Of a DNA stretch of 64,000 nucleotides, positions 53,046-62,295 are shown in pieces; positions within the stretch are counted from its first letter, which is position 1, and each line of letters starts with the position of its first letter. Where the stretch lies: contig UQNU01000001.1 of the NCBI GenBank assembly GCA_900542555.1, positions 1-64,000 on the forward strand. Reading direction: 5' to 3'. A program made the position numbers and the translations under genes. Below the pieces are notes generated by a model. The model saw nothing but the letters and a program-made list of their open reading frames with translations, was not told the origin of the DNA and ran no database searches. The stretch comes from an uncultured Collinsella sp. (lineage in GTDB: Bacteria; Actinomycetota; Coriobacteriia; Coriobacteriales; Coriobacteriaceae).

Positions 53046-55408
53046 GGATTCTCAAGCTCTTTAAAAAACATATCCTGGCACTGTTCGCAGCTATCGTACT
53101 TATCGTAATCAGCTGCAACGCCGATCTGGCGCTGCCTACCTATATGAGCGACATCGTCGACGTGGGTGTGCAGCAAGGCGGCATCGCGTCGCCCGTACCC
53201 GACACCATCCGCGCCGAATCGCTCGACGACCTCGAACTCTTTATGAGCGCCAAGGACGCCAAGGCTGTGGAGGCCGTGTTTAGCAAGGCTGACAAAAACG
53301 ACATTCGAACGTACGAGGGCACCGAGGAAGAGCGTGCCGATGGAGGCAAGATTGCCGACATTATGAGCCTGCCCGAGACTGTTGTCCTTTCGCTCAACCA
53401 GGGCATCGACGCCAACTCCATGGGCGACATGATGGGCTCGTCCAGCGAGAAAGACGACAACGCTGCCCAGGCCATGCCCACCCCCGAGCAAATGGCAGCG
53501 ATGACGCCCGAGCAGCTCGCCGAGATGCAGCAGAAGGCCGCGGCGGCGCAGAACATGCAAAAGCAGATTGATGCCGACGGCGGTAAGATCACTATGAAGA
53601 GCCTGCGCCTGGGTGTCAAGGGCGGTCTGGTAGACCAAAGCAAGCTCGTCGAGGGCGCCAACCAAATGGCGGACAAAATGGGCTCCATGTCGGGCTCCAT
53701 CGTCACCCAGCGCGCCGTGAGCTATGTACAGGACGAGTACAAGGCGCAGGGCATCGACCCCGCCGACGTGCAGAACGCCTACCTGAGCCGCATGGCGACC
53801 ACGATGTTTGGACTGTGCCTCGTGTCGCTCGTCGCCACCATCCTGACCGGTGCCGTGGCTTCGCGCACCGCCTGCTCCATCGCCCGCGACCTGCGCCGCG
53901 AGACCTTCAACAAGGTTATGCACTTCTCGCCGGCCGAGGTGGGCAAGTTTAGCCAGGCCTCGCTCATCACCCGCTGCACCAACGACATTCAGCAGATCCA
54001 GATGGCCGCAACTCTGTTTATCCGCATGTGTCTGATGGCCCCCGTCATGGGCATCGTCGCCGTCATGCGCGTCCTGGCCAACCATACCGGCCTGGAGTGG
54101 ACCATCGCCGTTGCCATCATCGCGGTCTCGGCCGTCGTCGGCGTGCTTATGGGCCTCACCATGCCCAAGTTCAAAAAGATGCAAAGCTTTGTTGACCGCG
54201 TGAACCTTACCGCCCGCGAGCTGCTCGACGGCCTTATGCCCATCCGCTCGTTCAACCGCGAGGAACATGAACTCGAGCGCTTTGACAAGGCATCGCTCGA
54301 CCTGATGACCACGCAGCTCTACACCAACCGCGCCATGAGCTTTATGATGCCGCTCATGATGCTGGTCATGAACTGCATCACCGTGCTCATCGTCTGGTTT
54401 GGCGCACAGGGCGTGTCCGACGGCGTGATGCAGGTCGGCAACATGATGGCGTTTATCTCCTACACCATGCAGATCGTCATGGCGTTTATGATCCTCACCA
54501 TGGTTTCGGTTATCCTGCCCCGCGCCGAGGTCGCAGCCGAGCGCGTGGAAGAGGTCATCACCTGCCCCACGAGCATCAACGACCCCGCCTCGCCCAAACT
54601 GCCCGCGGCCAGCGCGCCGCGCGGTGAGCTCACCTTCCGCGACGTGAGCTTCCAGTATCCCGATGCCCGCGCCGATGTCATCAGCGGCGTGAACTTCACC
54701 ACGCATGCCGGTCAGATGCTCGGCATCATTGGCTCCACGGGCTCGGGCAAGTCCACGCTCGTGCAGTTGATTCCGCGCCTGTATGACGTCACGGGCGGTA
54801 GCATTTCGCTCGACGGCGTCGATGTGCGCGACATGACCCTTTCCGAGCTGCGCCGCCGCATTGGTTACATCCCGCAGCAGGGGCGTCTGTTCTCGGGCAC
54901 TGTCGAGAGCAACCTCAAGTTTGCCGGCGACATGGTAAGCGATGACGACATGCGCCAGGCCGCGCGCATCGCCCAGGCCGAGGACTTTATCGCCGAACGC
55001 GAGGGCGGCTACGACTCCCCCATCAGCCAGGGCGGCTCCAATGTTTCGGGCGGTCAGCGTCAGCGCCTGGCCATCGCCCGCGCGTTGGCCAAAAAGCCCG
55101 AGGTCGTGGTGTTCGATGACTCGTTTAGCGCCCTCGACTACAAGACCGACGCTCGCCTGCGCGAAGAGCTTGCCAAAAACATTACCGACGCCGCGCTCGT
55201 GGTCGTGGCCCAGCGCATCGCGACCATCATGCACGCCGACCAGATCATCGTGCTCGACGACGGCCACGTGGTGGGCACCGGTACGCACGAGGAGCTGCTG
55301 CGCAGCTGCCCGGCGTACCTGGAGATCGCACAGTCGCAGCTTTCCGCCGAGGAGCTGGGGCTTACCCAAGAAGAAATTGCAGCCGTCATGGAAGGAGGCG
55401 AGCGCTAA
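53042..55408 (+). CDS. ABC exporter subunit with inserted extracytoplasmic domain
   Basis: A 788-residue fused membrane-ATPase exporter half. The first membrane helix is at about 10-30; about 200 residues then follow (35-235, Met/Gln/Ala-rich, with TPEQLAEMQQKAAAAQNMQK) before the remaining five helices. Typical halves have a short loop there. The ATPase has Walker A GSTGSGKST (~565) and signature NVSGGQRQR, but after Walker B it reads FDDSFSALD, with Asp in place of the catalytic Glu. This marks the degenerate site of a heterodimeric exporter. It starts at GTG 53042 inside the marR stop, and its stop overlaps the next ATG (TAATG). Confidence 0.92.
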   Translation: MRILKLFKKHILALFAAIVLIVISCNADLALPTYMSDIVDVGVQQGGIASPVPDTIRAESLDDLELFMSAKDAKAVEAVFSKADKNDIRTYEGTEEERADGGKIADIMSLPETVVLSLNQGIDANSMGDMMGSSSEKDDNAAQAMPTPEQMAAMTPEQLAEMQQKAAAAQNMQKQIDADGGKITMKSLRLGVKGGLVDQSKLVEGANQMADKMGSMSGSIVTQRAVSYVQDEYKAQGIDPADVQNAYLSRMATTMFGLCLVSLVATILTGAVASRTACSIARDLRRETFNKVMHFSPAEVGKFSQASLITRCTNDIQQIQMAATLFIRMCLMAPVMGIVAVMRVLANHTGLEWTIAVAIIAVSAVVGVLMGLTMPKFKKMQSFVDRVNLTARELLDGLMPIRSFNREEHELERFDKASLDLMTTQLYTNRAMSFMMPLMMLVMNCITVLIVWFGAQGVSDGVMQVGNMMAFISYTMQIVMAFMILTMVSVILPRAEVAAERVEEVITCPTSINDPASPKLPAASAPRGELTFRDVSFQYPDARADVISGVNFTTHAGQMLGIIGSTGSGKSTLVQLIPRLYDVTGGSISLDGVDVRDMTLSELRRRIGYIPQQGRLFSGTVESNLKFAGDMVSDDDMRQAARIAQAEDFIAEREGGYDSPISQGGSNVSGGQRQRLAIARALAKKPEVVVFDDSFSALDYKTDARLREELAKNITDAALVVVAQRIATIMHADQIIVLDDGHVVGTGTHEELLRSCPAYLEIAQSQLSAEELGLTQEEIAAVMEGGER

Positions 55409-57264
55409 TGGCAGACGAGACCAAGACTCAGATTCCCAAGCCCACCCGCCAGCGTGGTCCCATGGGCCGCATGGGTGGCATGCGTCGTGGCGAAAAGGCC
55501 AAGGACTTTAAGGGCACCATGAGGCAGCTGCTCGGCTATATCGGCCAGCACAAGATTGCCGTGTTTGCCGCCGTCGCCTTTGCCGTGTGCTCGGTCATCT
55601 TTAACATTGTGGGACCCAAGGTGCTCGGCCAGGTTACGACCAAGCTGTTCGAAGGCCTGGTCGCCAAGGTCAACGGCACCGGCGACGTTGACTTTGACTG
55701 GATCGCCAAGACGCTCGGCTTTTTGCTCTGCCTGTATCTGGCGAGCTCTGTCTGCAGCCTGATCCAAGGCTGGCTCATGACCGGCGTCACGCAAAAGATC
55801 TGCTATCGCATGCGCAAGGAGATCGCCGCCAAGATCGCTGTCGTTCCGATGAGTTACTTCAACGGCCACAGCAAGGGCGATGTGCTCAGCCGCATCACCA
55901 ACGACGTCGATACGCTGGGTCAGTCGCTCAACCAGAGCGTGACGCAGCTTATCACGTCGGTCACGCAGATTATCGGCGTGCTCATCATGATGCTCTCGAT
56001 CAGCCTGCCGCTCACCGGCGTCACCGTGCTCACGCTACCGGCAGCCGCAATTATCTTGATGGTGATGATTCACTTCTCGCAGCCGTACTTCCGCGAGCAG
56101 CAGCAGGTCCTGGGCACCGTCAACGGCATCATCGAGGAGGACTTTGCCGGCCAGAACGTCATTCAAGTGTTCGACCGCGCCGAGGCCTCAATCGAGGAGT
56201 TCGACCGTCAAAACGACCGCCTCTTTATTAGTGGCTGGCGCTCGCAGTTCCTGTCGGGCCTGATGATGCCGCTTATGAGCTTGGTGGGCAACATGGGCTA
56301 CGTGGGCGTCGTCGTGGTGGGCGCGCAGCTCGCGCTGACCGGCAATGCCACGCCCGGCGACATCCAGAGCTTTATCCAGTACGTTCGCAACTTTACGCAG
56401 CCCGTGCAGCAACTGGGCAACGTGAGCAACACGATGCAGTCGATGGCAGCCGCCACCGAGCGCGTCTTTGAGTTCCTGGCCGCGCCCGAGGAGGAGCAGA
56501 AAGCCGACGCGCAGATTCCCGAAAAGCGCCCCGGCCATGTGGAGTTTGATCACGTCAAGTTTGGCTATACGCCCGACAAGACCATCATCCACGACTTTAG
56601 CTGCGAGGCGCAGCCCGGCCAGACCATCGCCATCGTCGGCCCCACCGGCGCCGGCAAGACCACGCTCATCAAGCTGCTGCAGCGCTTCTACGATGTGGAC
56701 GGCGGTTCGCTGCGTGTCGAGGGCGTCGACGTGCGCGACTGGGACCGCGCGGCGCTGCGCGGCGAGTTTGCCATGGTGCTGCAGGATACCTGGCTGTTTA
56801 ACGGCACCATCCGCGAGAACATCCGCTACGGACGCCCCGATGCGAGCGATGCCGAGGTCGAAGCCGCCGCGCGCGCCGCACGTTGCGACCACTTTATCCA
56901 TACGCTTGCCGGCGGTTATGACTTTATGATTAACGAGGAGGGCACTAACCTGTCGCAGGGTCAGCGCCAGCTCGTGACCATCGCCCGTGCCATTTTGGCC
57001 GACCGCCCGGCGCTGATTCTGGACGAGGCGACTTCCAACGTTGACACTCGCACCGAGGAGCTCATCCAGCGTGCCATGGATGCGCTAATGCAAGGCCGTA
57101 CCAGCTTTGTTATCGCGCACCGCCTGTCCACGATCCGCAACGCCGACGTGATCCTAGTAATCCGCGACGGCGACATCGTCGAGAAGGGCACGCACGACGA
57201 GCTGCTCGCCCAGGGCGGCTTCTACGCCGACCTGTATAACTCGCAGTTCGACGAGGCGGCGTAA
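55408..57264 (+). CDS. ABC exporter subunit with consensus ATPase
   Basis: A 618-residue partner of the preceding subunit, with a normal six-helix membrane domain and an ATPase with Walker A GPTGAGKTT, signature NLSQGQRQL, Walker B LILDEATSNVD with catalytic Glu, and switch His in IAHRLS. The basic, Gly/Met-rich N-terminus (RQRGPMGRMGGMRRG) is cytoplasmic. One overlapping start and the complementary degenerate and intact sites point to an obligate heterodimer like BmrCD or LmrCD. The substrate is unknown, probably a drug or toxic metabolite. A terminator follows. Confidence 0.94.
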   Translation: MADETKTQIPKPTRQRGPMGRMGGMRRGEKAKDFKGTMRQLLGYIGQHKIAVFAAVAFAVCSVIFNIVGPKVLGQVTTKLFEGLVAKVNGTGDVDFDWIAKTLGFLLCLYLASSVCSLIQGWLMTGVTQKICYRMRKEIAAKIAVVPMSYFNGHSKGDVLSRITNDVDTLGQSLNQSVTQLITSVTQIIGVLIMMLSISLPLTGVTVLTLPAAAIILMVMIHFSQPYFREQQQVLGTVNGIIEEDFAGQNVIQVFDRAEASIEEFDRQNDRLFISGWRSQFLSGLMMPLMSLVGNMGYVGVVVVGAQLALTGNATPGDIQSFIQYVRNFTQPVQQLGNVSNTMQSMAAATERVFEFLAAPEEEQKADAQIPEKRPGHVEFDHVKFGYTPDKTIIHDFSCEAQPGQTIAIVGPTGAGKTTLIKLLQRFYDVDGGSLRVEGVDVRDWDRAALRGEFAMVLQDTWLFNGTIRENIRYGRPDASDAEVEAAARAARCDHFIHTLAGGYDFMINEEGTNLSQGQRQLVTIARAILADRPALILDEATSNVDTRTEELIQRAMDALMQGRTSFVIAHRLSTIRNADVILVIRDGDIVEKGTHDELLAQGGFYADLYNSQFDEAA

Positions 57265-57295
57265 ATTCTGCCGCAGGGAACAAATAACGCCCGAG

Positions 57296-57331
57296 AACGG
57301 GGACGCAGGACAACCTGCGCCCCCGTTTTTG
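57296..57331 (+). terminator. Terminator after the ABC exporter operon
   Basis: AACGGGGACGCAGG pairs with CCTGCGCCCCCGTT around ACAA, followed by TTTTGTT. Confidence 0.92.
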
Positions 57332-57385
57332 TTCTACGGCCCTTGAACCGCCTCCCCTGAGACCTGATTGACAGCCCCTTCGAGG

Positions 57386-57623
57386 CCCTGTGGGCAAAAA
57401 ATGGCAAATATGAGTACTGTTACCTTTTTGGTAACAGCCAAAACCGCCTCAAACGACCTCCTTGCGGCCTCTATACGCCTTCAAATTAATCAAAACGCCC
57501 GTTAGCAGGCTTCTGCGTGCCAACGTTAATGAACATATTTATCACTTTGTCTATTATCTCGCTAGACCGATATGTTACTAGGTTAGCACCAGTACTCATA
57601 TTTGGCATTTTTTGCCCACAGGG
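57386..57623. mobile_element. MITE-like element with 34-bp terminal inverted repeats (R3)
   Basis: CCCTGTGGGCAAAAAATGGC...TACTG (57386-57419) and its complement (57590-57623) match 33 of 34 bases and bound a 238-bp, AT-rich segment. GTTACC-TTTTT-GGTAAC lies inside the left end. There is no transposase and no credible gene; a 77-codon frame opening at 57517 runs through the right end and resembles nothing known. The 14-base end also occurs at 25444-25457. Confidence 0.65.
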
Positions 57624-57702
57624 TGTTTCCTGGGGAACCGACAAAAGCCTTAGGGTCCCGCGCGACGCCACTTCCTCCCGGTATCCGCCGACGTTCCCCC
57701 AT

Positions 57703-57740
57703 ATAAAACCTGCCAAAATAAACCTGTCCCTTTTGCAGGT
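57703..57740. repeat. R1 interspersed repeat, copy 5
   Basis: ATAAAACCTGCCAAAATA, then AACCTGTCCC and TTTTGCAGGT. It lies 100 bases upstream of the DAHP synthase start, between the MITE-like element and the gene. Confidence 0.85.
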
Positions 57741-57840
57741 TTCGGGGTGACAAGGGCTTGCACTTTAGCGTGCGACAGCGGATAATGCCGAACACTCGAC
57801 AATACGCTTATTGCTCTTTCTATAGATTGAGGAGGCCCCT

Positions 57841-58872
57841 ATGGCCATGGAATTCAAACGCAGGCTGCCGATCCCCATGGAGATCCGCGAGGAAATGCCG
57901 CTTTCTGCCGAGCTTACCGCCAAAAAGCAGGCATTTGACGCCGAGGTCGCCAAAGTCTTTACCGGCGAGGACGCACGCAAGGTGCTCATCATCGGCCCGT
58001 GCTCTGCCGACCGCGAAGATTCGGTGCTTGAGTACATGAACCGACTGGCCAAGACCGCCGAGGAGGTCAAGGACAAGCTCATCATCATTCCGCGCGTCTA
58101 CACCAACAAGCCGCGCACCAAGGGCACCGGCTACAAGGGCCTGCTGCACAACCCCAACCCCGAGGCTCCCGACGACCTGCTCGAGGGCGTCAAGGCCATC
58201 CGCCATATGCACCTGCGCGTTATTGAGGAAACGGGTTTCTTCACCGCCGACGAGATGCTCTATCCGTCCAACTACCAATACCTCGTTGACCTGCTGAGCT
58301 ATGTCGCCGTGGGCGCACGCTCGGTAGAGAACCAGGAGCACCGTCTGGTGTCGAGCGGCATTTCGGTACCCGTCGGCATGAAGAATCCCACTGCCGGCTC
58401 TACCACCGTTATGCTCAACTCAATTTACGCCGCCCAGGCGCACCAGAGCTTCATCTTCCGCAACTGGGAGGTCGAGTGCGACGGCAACCCGCTCGCACAC
58501 GCCGTTATGCGTGGCTACATCGGTCTCGATGGGCGCACCTACCCCAACTACCACTACGAACACCTGGAACGCCTGGCCGAACGCTATACCGAGCATGCCG
58601 GCTATGCCAATCCGGCAGCGGTCATCGACTGCAACCACGACAACTCGGGCAAGCGTCCGCTGGAGCAGTATCGCATTTGCAAGGAGGTGCTCGACAGCTG
58701 CCGCCGCAACGAGTCCATCTCCAAGCTGGTCAAGGGCTTTATGATCGAGTCCTACCTAGAAGACGGCAACCAGCCGGTCGACGGCGGCGTCTTTGGCAAG
58801 TCGATCACCGACCCGTGCCTGGGCTGGGAAAAGACCGACTACCTCATCCGCGAGATCGCGGAACGGGTGTAG
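57841..58872 (+). CDS. aroF: 3-deoxy-7-phosphoheptulonate (DAHP) synthase, class I
   Basis: Condenses phosphoenolpyruvate with erythrose 4-phosphate in the first step of aromatic amino-acid synthesis. It has 343 residues. IIGPCSADREDS binds metal through its Cys. RVYTNKPRTKGTGYKGLL binds phosphoenolpyruvate, and VGMKNPTAGS, CNHDNSGK and the final PVDGGVFGKSITDPCLGWEKT complete the active site. The N-terminal segment resembles the feedback-regulated AroFGH type, so inhibition by an aromatic amino acid is likely. GAGGAGG precedes the ATG. Element B begins one base after the stop. Confidence 0.95.
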   Translation: MAMEFKRRLPIPMEIREEMPLSAELTAKKQAFDAEVAKVFTGEDARKVLIIGPCSADREDSVLEYMNRLAKTAEEVKDKLIIIPRVYTNKPRTKGTGYKGLLHNPNPEAPDDLLEGVKAIRHMHLRVIEETGFFTADEMLYPSNYQYLVDLLSYVAVGARSVENQEHRLVSSGISVPVGMKNPTAGSTTVMLNSIYAAQAHQSFIFRNWEVECDGNPLAHAVMRGYIGLDGRTYPNYHYEHLERLAERYTEHAGYANPAAVIDCNHDNSGKRPLEQYRICKEVLDSCRRNESISKLVKGFMIESYLEDGNQPVDGGVFGKSITDPCLGWEKTDYLIREIAERV

Positions 58873-58873
58873 G

Positions 58874-59017
58874 TTACGGCGTTTTACCAGACGCCGTAAC
58901 GGCTCGACGCTGCGCGGGCCGCATTTGGACAATCTGACGTTCAACTTCAAGGGCGCGACCAGAAGGTCAGCGCCCTTTCGTTTCACGTCACCTTGCCTCA
59001 AATGCGGCCCGCTCGCT
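58874..59017 (+). ncRNA. Structured 3' element B (four-stem RNA candidate)
   Basis: Homologous in layout to element A. Hairpin TTACGGCGT/ACGCCGTAA (58874-58899) comes first, then the outer stem GCGGGCCGCATTTG/CAAATGCGGCCCGC (58914-58927, 58999-59012). Nested are TGACGT/ACGTCA (58935-58940, 58985-58990), AAGGGCGC/GCGCCCTT (58949-58956, 58970-58977) and GACC-AGAA-GGTC. Against element A, four stems change on both sides so that pairing is kept, while the innermost GCGC-GACC-AGAA-GGTC-AGCGC core is identical. Confidence 0.7.
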
Positions 59018-59088
59018 GACTTATGCTCAACCAGCGGCGCCTTAGACGTTGGGAACGTTCCTTTTCTGCCGGCAGTTGGGGACAGTCC

Positions 59089-59144
59089 TAGTCGTTGGGG
59101 GGCGTTCTTGAATGACCAGTCATTTAAGTGCGTCCCCAATGACT
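59089..59144. repeat. Nested inverted repeat upstream of the EamA gene
   Basis: AGTCGTTGGGG...CG (59089-59103) pairs imperfectly with CGTCCCCAATGACT (59131-59144), around the palindrome AATGACCAGTCATT (59111-59124). The rest of the 389-base gap to the next gene holds only element B and a weak promoter candidate (TTGAAA at 59194, TATAAC at 59215). Confidence 0.55.
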
Positions 59145-59261
59145 ACCCAATGAGTATGTGGGGAGTGGATTTTTCCGTTCGGCGATTTGTGTCTTGAAAA
59201 ATGTATATAACGACTATAACGTAGTGTGAAACATATTGGAAACAATACCGAGGAGGCTGCG

Positions 59262-60344
59262 TTGAAGAAAAGCAATCTGGGCTATGTGCTGGTGCTGATC
59301 GCCGCGCTTATGTGGGGCAGCATCGGAATCTTTGTAAACGGCATTGCGGCCATGGGCGTTTCGTCTCAGAGCATGGCGGCCTTTCGCTTGTTGGTCGGAG
59401 CGCTTATCTTGGCGCCGGTCCTGATGTTTATGGGCTGCCGTCCGGGTGAGGGGTCTACCGTGGCTCAGGGTCCCCTGACGCTATTCAAGGCAAGCCCCAA
59501 AGAGCTCGTCCCCTGCGCGCTGGTCGGTATCGTCGGTTTAGCCGCCGCCAACACCTGCTATTACGAGTGCATGCGCGAGGTGGGTATGTCTACGGCCTCG
59601 GTGCTGCTCTACACCTCGCCGGTGTTTGGCGTCATGCTCGGCCGCGTGCTTTATCGCGAGGACGTGACCCCCAACAAGCTCGTTGCCATTGTCTTTAACA
59701 TCGTTGGCTGCGTGCTTGCGGTGACCAATGGCGACCTTTCCGGTTTTCATTTTTCGGTTTGGGGCGTCACGTCGGGCGTGATTGCAGGCCTTTGTGGTGC
59801 GTCGCTCGCGGTGTTTAGCCGGATAGCAACCAAGACGGTCCACCCGCTGGCTGTCACGTTTTGGGGCTTTGTCTTTGGCGGTGCGGTTATGGCGGCTATC
59901 GCGGCTCCGTGGCCGGATGTCGCCGCGGCAATGTCGCCACAGCTGCTGCTGCTGTTCCTTGGCTTTGGACTCATCCCCACAGCCGTGGCTTACATCTTAT
60001 ATATGCAGGGTCTGTCCATGGGGCTCGAGACATCGAAAGTTCCCGTCGTAATGTCTTTCGAGACGGTCGTCACCGTACTGGTGGGCATTGGTGTCTATGC
60101 CGAGCCCGCCGGCGTGATCAAAGTCCTGGGCATCGTGCTGGTGCTCGCGTCCATCCTGATTATGAACACCGACTTCTCCAAGCTGCGCAACAGTGTGTTT
60201 GTCGGTCATGTTGTTGAGAGCATGACCTTTAAGCCCAACGCGTGGTGGACCGAAAAATCGCAGGACATGGATCTGTTTAAGGAGCGCACCGGCATCGCGC
60301 TGGAGCCTACCGTGCAGGAAAGCCCCTGGTACTTCGTGCGATAG
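59262..60344 (+). CDS. EamA/DMT-family transporter
   Basis: A 360-residue membrane protein of the drug/metabolite transporter superfamily. It has ten hydrophobic segments in two EamA repeats (ALMWGSIGIFVNGIAAMGVSSQSMAAFRLLVGAL and VWGVTSGVIAGLCGASLAVFSRI) and a 50-residue cytoplasmic tail that is longer than usual. The start is TTG 59262, because AGGAGG lies five bases before it; GTG 59226 lacks a binding site. Members export amino acids or metabolites; proximity to the DAHP synthase gene is suggestive at most. Confidence 0.88.
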   Translation: MKKSNLGYVLVLIAALMWGSIGIFVNGIAAMGVSSQSMAAFRLLVGALILAPVLMFMGCRPGEGSTVAQGPLTLFKASPKELVPCALVGIVGLAAANTCYYECMREVGMSTASVLLYTSPVFGVMLGRVLYREDVTPNKLVAIVFNIVGCVLAVTNGDLSGFHFSVWGVTSGVIAGLCGASLAVFSRIATKTVHPLAVTFWGFVFGGAVMAAIAAPWPDVAAAMSPQLLLLFLGFGLIPTAVAYILYMQGLSMGLETSKVPVVMSFETVVTVLVGIGVYAEPAGVIKVLGIVLVLASILIMNTDFSKLRNSVFVGHVVESMTFKPNAWWTEKSQDMDLFKERTGIALEPTVQESPWYFVR

Positions 60345-60527
60345 AGGATTGAGCGCAGGGTCTGACCTGGGGTTATCCAGCCCGCGCCGGACTACCCGGC
60401 CCCAACGTTTCAAGTACGTTAAACCCGTCAACGGTCGATTTTCACCCGCGAACGGTCTTTATACTAATTAGCAATATAAGCAACGTATAAGACGTTATAA
60501 TGACCATAACGAAAAGGAGGAGGCAAG

Positions 60528-61451
60528 ATGAATCAGATCATTCTCGCATCTCATGGCGGCCTGGCCGCAGGCGCCAAAGACACGCTCGAGATGGTTCTCG
60601 GCGACGTGTCGAACGTCCACGTCGTGTCGCTTGCTCGTGACGACAAGGAGCCCATCACCAATAAGGTGGACGCCATGATCGCCACGTTCAACGCGGACGA
60701 CACCGTCTATGTGCTGACCGATATGCTCGGCAGCTCGGTCAACAACAACATGGTCGAGCTTTCCAAGAACGGCACGAAGTTCACGGTTGTCAGCGGTTTC
60801 AACATCCCGCTGGCGCTTACGCTCGCTATGAGCCCCGTCCCCGTCAAGGGCGCCGAGCTCGCGGCCCTCATCAATGAGGCCCGCACCGGTCTGACCAACC
60901 CCAACGCACCGGTCGAGGCCGCCGCGGCTCCCGCCAAGAAGGCCAAGGCGTCCCGTCACAGCTCCGGTCCCGCCAAGATCGTCCTCGCACGTCTTGATTA
61001 CCGTCTGCTGCACGGCCAGGTCGTCTTTACCTGGACCACCAAGGTTCAGGCCGAGCGCATCATCGTCGTCGACAACGCTGCCGCCAACGATGACATCAAG
61101 AAGGGCGCTCTTAAGCTGGCCAAGCCCCAGGGCGTTCGCCTGAACGTCTTCACCGTCGAGCGTGCCCTCGCCAAGATGGACAAGCTCAACACCCTCGGCG
61201 AGCGCGTCATGTTCGTCTTTGGCAATACTGCCGAGATGCTGCAGTTCTGCCAGGGCTACAAGCTCGACGCCATCAACCTGGGCGCCACCGCCAACCACGA
61301 CGGTGCCGATCAGGTCGGCGGCAAGGACAGCTCCGTCTTCCTCGACGCCACCCAGAAGGCCGACGTCAATCAGCTGCTCGACATGGGCATCAAGCTCTAT
61401 GTTCAGCAGACCCCTACGTATCAGAGCGTCGACATCGACGCCAAGCTGTAA
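60528..61451 (+). CDS. Mannose-family PTS enzyme IIAB
   Basis: A cytoplasmic phosphotransfer protein of 307 residues. An EIIA domain with phospho-His9 (ILASHGGLAAG) joins an EIIB domain with phospho-His162 (RLDYRLLHGQVV) through an Ala/Lys/Pro-rich linker (about 125-146). AAAAGGAGGAGG precedes the ATG. EIIC and EIID follow, giving a complete mannose-type permease. Upstream, ACGGTC is repeated 21 bases apart (60431 and 60452) near a TATACT (60460-60465), a possible control site. Confidence 0.94.
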   Translation: MNQIILASHGGLAAGAKDTLEMVLGDVSNVHVVSLARDDKEPITNKVDAMIATFNADDTVYVLTDMLGSSVNNNMVELSKNGTKFTVVSGFNIPLALTLAMSPVPVKGAELAALINEARTGLTNPNAPVEAAAAPAKKAKASRHSSGPAKIVLARLDYRLLHGQVVFTWTTKVQAERIIVVDNAAANDDIKKGALKLAKPQGVRLNVFTVERALAKMDKLNTLGERVMFVFGNTAEMLQFCQGYKLDAINLGATANHDGADQVGGKDSSVFLDATQKADVNQLLDMGIKLYVQQTPTYQSVDIDAKL

Positions 61452-61487
61452 TCAACCAGGCTTTTGCCTGACTGAAAGGAGAAGGGT

Positions 61488-62282
61488 ATGAATACGTTCA
61501 TCAGTGCGGTGCTCGTCGGCCTCGTCGGCGTGTTCTGCATGTGGGACTCCCGCCTGCTCGGTCGTCTTAACTTCGAGCAGCCCCTCGTTGGCGCTACGCT
61601 CGTCGGTCTGCTGCTGGGCGATGTGCCCACCGGCCTTGCCGTCGGTGCCGCCGTCGAGCTCGTGTCCATGGGCCTGGTGCAGGTCGGCGCCGCCGTTCCG
61701 CCCGATATGGTCCTGGGCGGCATCGTGGCCGCTGCCTTTGCGTGCCTGACCGATGCTTCCGCCGAGACCGCCATGACGATCGCCATCCCGGTCGCCGTCC
61801 TGGGTCAGCTTCTCGGCATCGTGTTCCGTTCCATCATCGCCGCCCTCACCCATGTGGCAGATAGCGCGATCGATAACGGAAAGTTCAAGACCGCCTACCG
61901 TATGCACATCTGCGCCGGCTCCGGTCTGTACGCCGTCATGTACTTCCTGCCGATCTTCCTCGCCGTCTTTGTTGGCACCGACCTGGTTCAGGCCATCGTC
62001 AACATGGTTCCCGAGTGGCTGTCCACCGGTCTTAACGTTTCGACCAAGATCATGACCGCCTACGGCTTGGCCCTGCTGCTCACCATGATGATCAAGAAGG
62101 GTATGACTCCGTTCCTGTTCATCGGTTTCCTGCTCGCCGCTTACCTCAACCTGTCCGTCATCGCGGTCGCTCTGATCGGTGTGTGCCTGGCTGTCGTCTT
62201 CATGGGCTTCAATTTCAACGGTTCCCATGCAGCCGCCGGTGTCGATTCCGACTACGATCCGCTCGAAGACGACGAAGACTAA
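61488..62282 (+). CDS. Mannose-family PTS enzyme IIC
   Basis: A 264-residue membrane channel subunit. Family motifs are RLNFEQPLVGATLVGLLLGDVPTGLAVGAAVELVSMGLVQVGAAVPPD and DNGKFKTAYRMH. It has several hydrophobic segments and an acidic C-terminus (DYDPLEDDED). It lies 36 bases after the IIAB gene and 13 bases before IID, so it is cotranslated with its partners. Confidence 0.94.
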   Translation: MNTFISAVLVGLVGVFCMWDSRLLGRLNFEQPLVGATLVGLLLGDVPTGLAVGAAVELVSMGLVQVGAAVPPDMVLGGIVAAAFACLTDASAETAMTIAIPVAVLGQLLGIVFRSIIAALTHVADSAIDNGKFKTAYRMHICAGSGLYAVMYFLPIFLAVFVGTDLVQAIVNMVPEWLSTGLNVSTKIMTAYGLALLLTMMIKKGMTPFLFIGFLLAAYLNLSVIAVALIGVCLAVVFMGFNFNGSHAAAGVDSDYDPLEDDED

Positions 62283-62295
62283 GGAGGAACACACT

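Noticed and set aside
53021..55369. 782-codon minus-strand open frame
   Set aside because: His/Gly/Ala-rich composition with no family features; antisense shadow of the ABC exporter subunit.
57517..57750. 77-codon frame inside and past the R3 element
   Set aside because: Crosses the right inverted repeat and repeat R1, has no clear ribosome binding site and resembles no family I know.
59194..59220. Firm promoter call for the EamA gene
   Set aside because: TTGAAA and TATAAC are only 15 bases apart; too short to assert.
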